Shown one piece after another: positions 7,722-14,156 of a stretch of 22,064 bases of DNA. Under the pieces are notes generated by a model, which had not been told where the DNA came from, made no database searches, and worked only from the letters and a program-made list of their open reading frames with translations. Within the stretch, counting starts at the first letter, position 1. Each line of letters begins with the position of its first letter. Made by a program: the position numbers and the translations under genes. Source of the stretch: Endozoicomonadaceae bacterium (lineage in GTDB: Bacteria; Pseudomonadota; Gammaproteobacteria; Pseudomonadales; Endozoicomonadaceae); NCBI GenBank assembly GCA_023146365.1, contig JAGLCE010000047.1, positions 1-22,064 of the forward strand, in the 5' to 3' direction.

Positions 7722-9134
7722 ATGAATGAAGTCAAATTTTCTGGAATATCGGCATTTTCTTATGTTTGGAATAAAAACAAGGAAGAATCATATTTACATC
7801 GTTTTTGTTCTGCTCTTGCTGCAGGTATAGTTGGTTTTTGTTTCGGTTATAAAGTAAATATTGATGAAGTTAAATCTGTTTTAATTCAACATGAACGTGC
7901 ATACTTTAATACAGAGTATAAAAAAGAACTTGCTGAACGTCATATTAAAGTAAATAATCCTGCTTTAAGATACGAGACTGATCCACACACCGGTGTTTTT
8001 TACGGCGAAAGGTTTTCAATAGAAGAAGAAAAATACACCACAAAGGATGTTGAAGGAGTTAAAGATCAAAAAATAGTAGAGGTGACAATTGGTAATAGAT
8101 CTAGTGCATTTATGAAATACGATTATGTTACAACAGATTCTAATGTAAATGCTTTTAATGCATTGGATGATACTCTAAATTTACTGCCTGAAGACAAACC
8201 AGGATCATCAGTATCATATAAGGAAATCACTGAAAAAGTGTGTGATGCGTATGATATTAATAGTAGTACACATAAACATATTCCCGAATTTATTTTTATA
8301 GATGGCAATGGAGAGAAACAACATGAATACGTAAAAAAAGAAGCTAAAGATAGTAGCGTTGTTGTAATAAACCCTTCTGAAATTAATTACCAAGAACAAA
8401 TGCATCCACATCATAATATTAAGGATGACATTGAGCGAATTTATGGGGACTCTACATTTGGCCCTCTAACAGTACAAACAGAAACAGGAGGCGTTGAATT
8501 TTTGGCTCATACATTAATTAAAAGCAATGCTGTTGAGTTTTCTGGTCCATATTGTGATTTTTTTAGAGATGCTTCAACTGACTGTGAATTACGTGCTATA
8601 GGAGGGTATTACAGATCTAAGTTAGATAAAAAAGGGTGGTATCAATTAACCGAAAAATTAATTAATTCTGATACAAAAGCGGAAGGGTTTTGCTGGGGAA
8701 CTGCCACCAAAGATCAAGATGAAAAATGGAAAGTTAATGGTAAAACAATTTATCAAATTGGCGGCATACTTCCTGGATATTATCATGAAGTAGACGACCC
8801 GACTTCTGAGTTTAAATTCTTAATACTTTTTTTTCAGATTAGAAATGCATTGATTTATGAAACTAGTACTAGAGATTCTATTGTTGTACACACAGCGACC
8901 ATAGGCCAAGATATTCCCGGTAATAAAAGCAATATTTCTATGGTAGCTTTGCAAGCTGCCATACTAAGCTTACCTGAAGAAAACAGAGGAAAAGTGAAAA
9001 ACGTTTATTTTGGTAGCTTTAACGGCGTTAACGATCAGCACATATTTTCTGAATTTGGTAATAAAACAAGCAAACAAACCTCAGTACAAGACCTCGGTAC
9101 AGAAAGTGACACACGTTTACCCGATAAAAACTAA
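7722..9134 (+). CDS. effector-like paralogue 1 (shared YVWNK leader, possible macro-like C-terminal domain)
   Basis: I do not recognise this 470-aa protein. The start at 7722 has a strong AGGAG 7-8 bp upstream; an upstream TTG in frame is unlikely. Residues 1-50 hold the block shared by all four paralogues (FSGISAFSYVWNK, then RFCSALAAGIVGFCFGYKVN). The middle is charged and has RYETDPHTGVFYGERF at about 83-98. The C-terminal part holds EGFCWGTA (321-328), KTIYQIG (341-347), IVVHTATIG (387-395), NKSNISMVALQAAIL (401-415) and KVKNVYFGSFN (424-434). This order resembles the second half of a macro domain (GxxxGxA, VIHxVGP, a glycine loop, a helix, a final strand), but the loop here reads GQDIPGN and the GGG loop is not clear. 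The base composition is far more AT-rich than in core genes, suggesting foreign origin. It may be a secreted host-directed protein; this is inference. Confidence 0.85.
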   Translation: MNEVKFSGISAFSYVWNKNKEESYLHRFCSALAAGIVGFCFGYKVNIDEVKSVLIQHERAYFNTEYKKELAERHIKVNNPALRYETDPHTGVFYGERFSIEEEKYTTKDVEGVKDQKIVEVTIGNRSSAFMKYDYVTTDSNVNAFNALDDTLNLLPEDKPGSSVSYKEITEKVCDAYDINSSTHKHIPEFIFIDGNGEKQHEYVKKEAKDSSVVVINPSEINYQEQMHPHHNIKDDIERIYGDSTFGPLTVQTETGGVEFLAHTLIKSNAVEFSGPYCDFFRDASTDCELRAIGGYYRSKLDKKGWYQLTEKLINSDTKAEGFCWGTATKDQDEKWKVNGKTIYQIGGILPGYYHEVDDPTSEFKFLILFFQIRNALIYETSTRDSIVVHTATIGQDIPGNKSNISMVALQAAILSLPEENRGKVKNVYFGSFNGVNDQHIFSEFGNKTSKQTSVQDLGTESDTRLPDKN

Positions 9135-9463
9135 ATCGGATTAAAGTAGTTTAAGAATTTTCGCGGGCGTATGTTGATTTATGTTAGTTCCGGCTTAATC
9201 TGACACACACTTGAAAAAGAGAATTATTTGTTTTTATAAAGGTGTCGAATATTAAATAAAAAAAAGGTAACTCTCATGCACTATAACTAACAATTTAATA
9301 ATTAAACACAAAGCTGGTTTGTTTTGTGAGAACGACAGTCAACGAGCAGAATTTTTTGAATTTTTTGTTGTCTAATGATAAAAGTGGCACCTGTTTTTTT
9401 TATTGATGCCACATAGGTATGTTTAATGACTGATTGCTAATACATAGATTAGGAGAAAAAAAT
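9135..9463. other. intergenic region with duplicated upstream sequence
   Basis: No gene is seen. From 9322 (TTTTGTGAGAAC) to the ATG the sequence repeats that upstream of paralogue 1, including one ATTTTTTGTTGTCTAA motif (9360-9375), the candidate promoter (9399-9427) and the ribosome site. The offset of about 1,775 bp is the unit of the duplication that produced paralogues 1 and 2. Confidence 0.7.
9399..9427 (+). promoter_or_regulatory. candidate promoter of paralogue 2
   Basis: TTTATT (9399-9404), 17 bp, TTTAAT (9422-9427), the same as upstream of paralogue 1. The ATG is at 9464 behind AGGAG. Confidence 0.4.
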
Positions 9464-10873
9464 ATGAATGAAGTCAAATTTTCTGGAATGTCGGCATTTT
9501 CTTATGTTTGGAATAAAAACAAGGAAGAATCATGTTTACATCGTTTTTGTTCTGCTCTTGCTGCAGGTGTAGTTGGTTTTTGTTTCGGTTATAAAGTAAA
9601 TATTGATGAAGTTGAATCTGTTTTACTTCAACATCATGAACGTGCATACTTTAATACAGAGTGTAAAAAAGAACTTGATGAACGTCATATTAAAGTAAAT
9701 AATCCTGCTTTAAGATACGAGACTGATCCACACACCGGTGTTTTTTACGGCGAAAGGTTGTCAATAGAAGAAGAAAAATACACCACAAAGGATGTTGAAG
9801 GCGCTAAAGATCAAAAAATAGTAGAGGTGAAAATTTGTAATAGACCTAGTGCATTTATTAAATACGATCATGTTACAACAAATACTAACAAGGAGGCTTT
9901 CTGTGCATTGGGTGATGCACTAGATTTACATATTGTAGGCAATCAAGAACAACCAGTATCATATGAGGATATTAATAAGAAAGTGCGTGATCAGTATGAT
10001 GTTTCAAATAATAAAGAACTTCCAGGATTTATTTTTATAAAGGGCGAAGCAGAGAAACAACATGAATACGTAAAAAATGAATCTAAAGATCATAGCGTTG
10101 TTGTTTTTAATGCCTCTCAAATTAATTACCAAGAACAAATACATGCAGACCATAATATTAAGAATAATATAAAAGCTGTCTATGAAGACCCTACATTTGG
10201 TCCTGCAACAGTAAAAACAGAAATAGGTGGCGTTGAATTTTTAACCCATACATTAATTAAAGGCAATGCTGTTGAGTTTTCTGGTGCATATTGTAATTTT
10301 TTTAGAGATGCTAGAGCTTATAAAACTGATTTAATACATGCTGACGGAGGGTATTACTTCTCCGATTTAGATGAAAATGAGTGGAAGAAATTAGGAAAAG
10401 AATTAATTAATTCTGATACAAAAGCGGAAGGGTTTTTCTGGGGAACTGCCACCAAAGATCAAGATCAAGATAAAAAGTGGGAAGTTAAAGGTAAAACAAT
10501 TTATCAAACGGGTGCAATTAATGCTAAACAAGAGAATAATCCAGGTTCTTATGACGATTATCATCGTCAAGTAGGCCCGCATTCTGAACTTCAATTCTCC
10601 ATACTTTTTCTTCAGATGAGAAATGCATTGATGCATGAAACTAATACTAAAGACTCTGTTGTTGTACACACGACGTCAATCGGTGGAGGTGTTTTTCGTA
10701 ATAAAGAATATGTTTCTATGATAGCTTTGCAAGCTGCCATCCTAAGCTTACCTTCTGAAAACAGAGAGAAAGTGAAAAATGTTTATTTTGGTAGCTTTAA
10801 TGAGGAGAGTGCATGTCGTGAGTTTGGTAATAAAACAGCCGTGTCAACGTCAACAAAAGCAGTGCCTCTGTAA
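9464..10873 (+). CDS. effector-like paralogue 2 (shared YVWNK leader, possible macro-like C-terminal domain)
   Basis: A 469-aa protein closely related to paralogue 1; the first 100 or so residues are nearly identical (FSGMSAFSYVWNK, GYKVNIDEV, RYETDPHTGVFYGER), and the divergence is concentrated in the middle. The start is set by the same AGGAG. The C-terminal part has GGYYFSDLDENEW, EGFFWGTATK, KTIYQTGAIN, VVVHTTSIGGGVFRN, then SMIALQAAILSLPSENR and VKNVYFGSFNEES. The GGGVFRN loop followed by an Ala-rich helix and a strand ending in F-x-x-E resembles macro-domain loop 2 (STGVFGxP), more clearly than in paralogue 1. Together with the duplicated upstream region it indicates a recent tandem duplication. 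The function is unknown; a secreted effector binding or removing ADP-ribose is one hypothesis. Confidence 0.85.
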   Translation: MNEVKFSGMSAFSYVWNKNKEESCLHRFCSALAAGVVGFCFGYKVNIDEVESVLLQHHERAYFNTECKKELDERHIKVNNPALRYETDPHTGVFYGERLSIEEEKYTTKDVEGAKDQKIVEVKICNRPSAFIKYDHVTTNTNKEAFCALGDALDLHIVGNQEQPVSYEDINKKVRDQYDVSNNKELPGFIFIKGEAEKQHEYVKNESKDHSVVVFNASQINYQEQIHADHNIKNNIKAVYEDPTFGPATVKTEIGGVEFLTHTLIKGNAVEFSGAYCNFFRDARAYKTDLIHADGGYYFSDLDENEWKKLGKELINSDTKAEGFFWGTATKDQDQDKKWEVKGKTIYQTGAINAKQENNPGSYDDYHRQVGPHSELQFSILFLQMRNALMHETNTKDSVVVHTTSIGGGVFRNKEYVSMIALQAAILSLPSENREKVKNVYFGSFNEESACREFGNKTAVSTSTKAVPL

Positions 10874-10879
10874 CAAGTA

Positions 10880-11350
10880 AGGGTCGTCGGCAAGGCCTAC
10901 AGTATAAAAGCGTTTTTTGCCGAAGCGTGGTAGACTCTTATACAAAGATATACCAAGACACGCAAAGAGCCTCCATTAGCTTTGTTAGTTGCGATACGTT
11001 TGTAAATAGTGGTGTGACTGAGTGCAATATCTGACACCTCACTATCCTATTCGGCAACTAATTTTTTCAGAAGACCAGCCAATCAATAATCTTTTTTTAT
11101 GATTGTAATGTGTTGCGTATGCTTTTCTGAACTTTCTGGCCGTTACTTTACGCTAAGTGTCTAGAATATGGGCACTCTTAGCACCGTGACCATGATCGCT
11201 GGTATTTCGCTCAGTTCTCGCGGTAAATCACTCGCTGACGTTCACTAACACGGTTATTGTTTTCTGCATGCAGCCTATACCAAGAATGGCTTCAAATTGA
11301 TATCGTTTCCCTTGAATCAGCTGCTTGTATTGTCTCGTTTGTGGTCTCAT
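10880..11350 (-). pseudogene. IS30-family transposase, degraded N-terminal part
   Basis: Reading the minus strand from the ATG at 11348-11350 gives YKQLIQGKRYQFEAILGIG, like the IS30 start YxQLTxxQRYxIxALLxxG. A shift of frame then gives TERNTSDHGHGAKSAHILDT and RKVTARKFRKAYATH, in the place where IS30 proteins have an RRNxGxxGYxxxxAHxxxxxR region. Further on come WSSEKISCRIG (WSPEQISGRL in the family) and, in another frame, VSDIALSHTTIYKRIATNKA followed by NGGSL (VSHETIYRxIYxDKxxGGxL). At least two frameshifts and several stops separate these blocks, so the gene is dead. The catalytic core is missing here; a C-terminal scrap of the same family lies at 12312 on the other strand. The rest of the gap up to 11608 holds nothing that I recognise. 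Confidence 0.75.
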
Positions 11351-11608
11351 TCCTGACCTCTATTTCTTAGTGTTATAGCTGTGAAATGTACAGTAGCTGA
11401 CTCACATATGAAATTTCAGTCGAGTGCACTTATTGTATTAATTCAGCCCGTGTTGTCATTGCAGATTATTAAATTATTTTAAGTGGTGTTTAAATCACTG
11501 AATTAAATATAACGGTAAATAAAAATAATTGGAACGTTCCTGTTTTTTTTTTGTCTTAGTCAAAGTAAGTAGTATTAATTATTGTCATCAATGGGTGGTT
11601 AAAGTAAC

Positions 11609-12295
11609 ATGAATACAATACGGTTTTCTGGAGTATCGGCATTTTCATATGTATGGAATAAAAATGATAAAGAGTCAGATTTTTATCGTTTTTATTCTGC
11701 TGCTCGTTCAGGACTTTCTGGTTTTATTTGCGGTTATAAAGTCAATGTGTTGGATGTTCAGAATTTTTTACGTGAAAATAATAATTTAACAAAATATAAA
11801 AATACTTTTTTTTATAAAGAATTTCATAAAAAAATTGAAAATCGTCATGTTGAAAATTTACAATCTGACAGTTTTTCAGGCATACTGGGATGTCTTCCAA
11901 AAATACTGGAATGTTTTTTAATCATACTGGGATGTAATAGAATAAGAAATTATAATTCAAGATATCAGAGGTTCCCATCATATTTCAGACATTATAACTC
12001 AAGATATCAGAGGTTCCCATCATATTCCAGAGTGAACATGGCTACTTTATTATTAGCCCCCACTGTCCGTATCGGCCATGCTTCGCCTCATTCGGTCGCA
12101 CCACCGCTTTATTATCCAGTCGCACCACCGCTTTATTATCCAGTCGCACCACAGCCACAGCCACAGCCACCGCTTTATTATTCAGTCGCACCACAACAGT
12201 CGCCGCCACAGCCACAGCCGTCATCGCCGCCGCCGCCGCCGCCACCGCCTTATGATTCAGTCGCACCACCGACTCATTATTCACCTGCAGATTAG
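11609..12295 (+). CDS. effector-like paralogue 3, short form with proline-rich PPxY tail
   Basis: A 228-aa protein. Residues 1-50 carry the family leader (FSGVSAFSYVWNK, YRFYSAARSGLSGFICGYKVN), but the long charged middle and the macro-like C-terminal part of the other paralogues are absent. After about residue 88 come short repeats: GILGC and IILGC, then NYNSRYQRFPSY and HYNSRYQRFPSY (a 42-bp tandem repeat). From residue 160 it is rich in Pro, Val, Ala and Tyr. PPLY occurs at 165-168, 173-176 and 187-190 and PPPY at 212-215, plus a run of eight prolines. PPxY is the ligand core of eukaryotic WW domains such as those of Nedd4-type ubiquitin ligases. No strong ribosome site precedes the ATG (a GGGTGG lies about 10 bp upstream). 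No function is proven; a host-adaptor protein is inferred. Confidence 0.75.
   Translation: MNTIRFSGVSAFSYVWNKNDKESDFYRFYSAARSGLSGFICGYKVNVLDVQNFLRENNNLTKYKNTFFYKEFHKKIENRHVENLQSDSFSGILGCLPKILECFLIILGCNRIRNYNSRYQRFPSYFRHYNSRYQRFPSYSRVNMATLLLAPTVRIGHASPHSVAPPLYYPVAPPLYYPVAPQPQPQPPLYYSVAPQQSPPQPQPSSPPPPPPPPYDSVAPPTHYSPAD
11951..12030 (+). repeat. 42-bp tandem repeat in paralogue 3
   Basis: Two units starting at 11951 and 11993 (TATAATTCAAGATATCAGAG and its near copy) encode YNSRYQRFPSY twice. The 42-bp period keeps the frame. NYNSRY also occurs once in paralogue 4, as DYNSRYE, so the unit derives from a family segment. Confidence 0.8.
12096..12285 (+). repeat. 24-bp proline-tyrosine repeats in paralogue 3
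   Basis: The unit TCGCACCACCGCTTTATTAT plus CCAG begins at 12096 and 12120 and recurs in degenerate form at about 12144, 12186 and 12258. It encodes VAPPLYYP. Between the later units are CAGCCA and CCGCCG runs, typical of slippage-driven expansion. All units keep the frame. Confidence 0.75.
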
Positions 12296-12311
12296 GGTTA
12301 TGTAAACTCTA

Positions 12312-12392
12312 GATAATACTAATGGCCTGTTACGGCGATTCTTCCCAAAGGGAATGAAAATTGGCGTCTTATATAAACATAAAATTAATTAG
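12312..12392 (+). pseudogene. IS30-family transposase, short C-terminal remnant
   Basis: The plus strand reads DNTNGLLRRFFPKGMKIG and then VLYKHKIN before a TAG stop at 12390-12392. IS30-family transposases carry an almost invariant NTNGLLRQYFPKGxD motif next to the catalytic Glu near their C-terminus. Only about 26 codons remain. It is on the opposite strand to the N-terminal remnant at 10880-11350, so the two fragments are either from different copies or were separated by an inversion. Confidence 0.8.
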
Positions 12393-12455
12393 GCTAAATG
12401 TCTAATCAACATACGTCTGCGAAAAGCCTTAAACTAGTTTAGAAGGAGTAGTAAC

Positions 12456-13934
12456 ATGAAAGAAGTAACGTTTTCTGGAAGAGCGGCATTTTCTTATGTT
12501 TGGAATAAGTACGAGGAAATATCAGGTTTACGTCGTATCTGTTTTGCTGTTTATGCGGGCATAATCGGTTGTACTTTCGGTTATAAAGTAAACAATTCGG
12601 GTGTTTCTGACTGTTTAAAGACGTGTGCTCGTTCAAATAAACATGAAAATGCGTATTTTAATGAAGAGATTGATAAAAAAATAAATGATCGTAATGTTCA
12701 CGGAAAACTGGATAATAATGTCCAAGAAACATCGGAACATACTGTTAAAGTGAAAGATTATAATTCAAGATACGAAACCCATTCTCACGAAGGGAAATCA
12801 TTCTGGATGGATGATATAAAGTGTGAAAAATACATCACCAGTGATGTTAAAGGTATGGATGGTGAAAAAACCGTAAAAATAGAGACTGCTAACAGAGACT
12901 CTAACGTATTGATTAGATACGATTATGTTAAAACAGATTCTAATATAATCGCGTCTAGATCATTGAGTACGGCTCTGGATTTATCAATTGAAAATTATAA
13001 AGAACCATCAAAATTATATGAAAAAATCTGTGAAAAAGTTAATGAAAAGTATGACGTTACTAAAGATTTTGAAAATCTAGTAAATCCAAAAAATATTCCT
13101 GAATTTGTTTTTTTAGAGGGTGATGCGAAGAAACAACATGAACACGTAAAAAAAGTAATTGGTCAACGTGACGTTGTTGTATTTAATACTTCTCAACTTA
13201 ATTATCAAGAACAAGTAAGTAAAAATCATGATATTAAAGGGGATATTTCATTATCCTATTGGGACACCGCATTTGGTTCTGCAACAGTGAAAACGGAAAA
13301 AGGAGGATTTGAGTTTTTAGTCCACACGTTGCTTGAAAGCAATAAATCTGAGTTTTCTGGTGCGTTTTGTGATTTTTTTAGAACTACTCAAACTGACAAT
13401 AAATTACATTCCGATGGGGGATATTACAACTCCGATTTAGATGAAAATGAGTGGTATAAATTAACCGAAAAGTTAATTAATTCTGAGACAAGAACAGAAG
13501 GGTTTTGCTGGGGAACTGCCATCAAAGGTAAAGATGAAAAAATTAAATTTTCTGGTAAAACAATTTATCAAACTGGCGCAATTAATGCTTCAGGTGATAA
13601 TGGATGTGGTCTCTATAGAGATCTTCATGAGAAGGCAGGCCCGCCTTTTTCGTTTCAATTTTTTATGTTTTTTTATCAGATTAGAAATGCATTAATGCAT
13701 GAAACTAATAGGAAAGACTCTATTGTTGTACACACAACGTCTTTAGGTGAAGGTGTTTTTGGTAATAAAAAGAATGTTTCTATGATAGCATTGCAAGCTG
13801 CCATTCTGAGTATACCTTCTGAAAACAGAGATAAAGTGAAAGGCGTGTTTTTTGGTAGCTATGGCAATACGGACGTATTCGATGAATTTGGTAAGAAAAC
13901 AAGCGTCTTCTTATTACAGAAAGTGAAAGATTAA
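12456..13934 (+). CDS. effector-like paralogue 4 (full length, 492 aa)
   Basis: A 492-aa member of the same family, more diverged from paralogues 1 and 2 than they are from each other. The start at 12456 follows AGAAGGAG by 7 bp. The leader reads FSGRAAFSYVWNK (residues 6-18), then IIGCTFGYKVN (36-46). DYNSRYETHSHEG lies at 101-113. The C-terminal part has DGGYYNSDLDENEW (320-333), EGFCWGTA (348-355), KTIYQTGAI (368-376), IVVHTTSLGEGVFGN (423-437), then SMIALQAAILSIP and VKGVFFGSYG (461-470). GEGVFGN followed by an Ala-rich helix is the best match in this family to macro-domain loop 2. There is no signal peptide. The gene is AT-rich and lies between an IS30 scrap and mfd. The role is unknown; a secreted host-directed protein is an inference. 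Confidence 0.85.
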   Translation: MKEVTFSGRAAFSYVWNKYEEISGLRRICFAVYAGIIGCTFGYKVNNSGVSDCLKTCARSNKHENAYFNEEIDKKINDRNVHGKLDNNVQETSEHTVKVKDYNSRYETHSHEGKSFWMDDIKCEKYITSDVKGMDGEKTVKIETANRDSNVLIRYDYVKTDSNIIASRSLSTALDLSIENYKEPSKLYEKICEKVNEKYDVTKDFENLVNPKNIPEFVFLEGDAKKQHEHVKKVIGQRDVVVFNTSQLNYQEQVSKNHDIKGDISLSYWDTAFGSATVKTEKGGFEFLVHTLLESNKSEFSGAFCDFFRTTQTDNKLHSDGGYYNSDLDENEWYKLTEKLINSETRTEGFCWGTAIKGKDEKIKFSGKTIYQTGAINASGDNGCGLYRDLHEKAGPPFSFQFFMFFYQIRNALMHETNRKDSIVVHTTSLGEGVFGNKKNVSMIALQAAILSIPSENRDKVKGVFFGSYGNTDVFDEFGKKTSVFLLQKVKD

Positions 13935-13946
13935 CCATAAGTGAGG

Positions 13947-13960
13947 GGAGGGTAGCCTCC
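13947..13960 (+). terminator. small hairpin after paralogue 4
   Basis: GGAGG - GTAG - CCTCC can form a 5-bp GC stem 12 bp after the stop codon. No T-run follows, so it would be a weak or non-canonical terminator. Confidence 0.3.
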
Positions 13961-14156
13961 TGTGTGAATTTAACGGCTCTCAGACTGCCCGATTTTACAT
14001 CTCAAAAAGTCTTGTATCTATCTGATCTCAGACACAAAAATGCCGCGTCAATTAGGGTTTCTTCGGTTCTTTTTTATTTTTTTAGTGTGACAGGAAAGAA
14101 TTTACCCTTCCTGCTAGAATCGGCATTTTACAAAATCCAGTTATTATAGGATGGTC

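Noticed and set aside
11951..12285. CRISPR-like array
   Set aside because: The repeats are adjacent without spacers, in frame, and coding; there are no cas genes.
12042..12305. Ala/Val-rich minus-strand ORF and His-rich plus-strand ORF over the proline repeats
   Set aside because: Both are frame shadows of the repeat-rich tail of paralogue 3; any repeat with a period divisible by 3 stays open in several frames.
13964..14149. 61-aa ORF between paralogue 4 and mfd
   Set aside because: No ribosome site, no recognisable motif, and no similarity to the neighbouring genes; treated as spacer.
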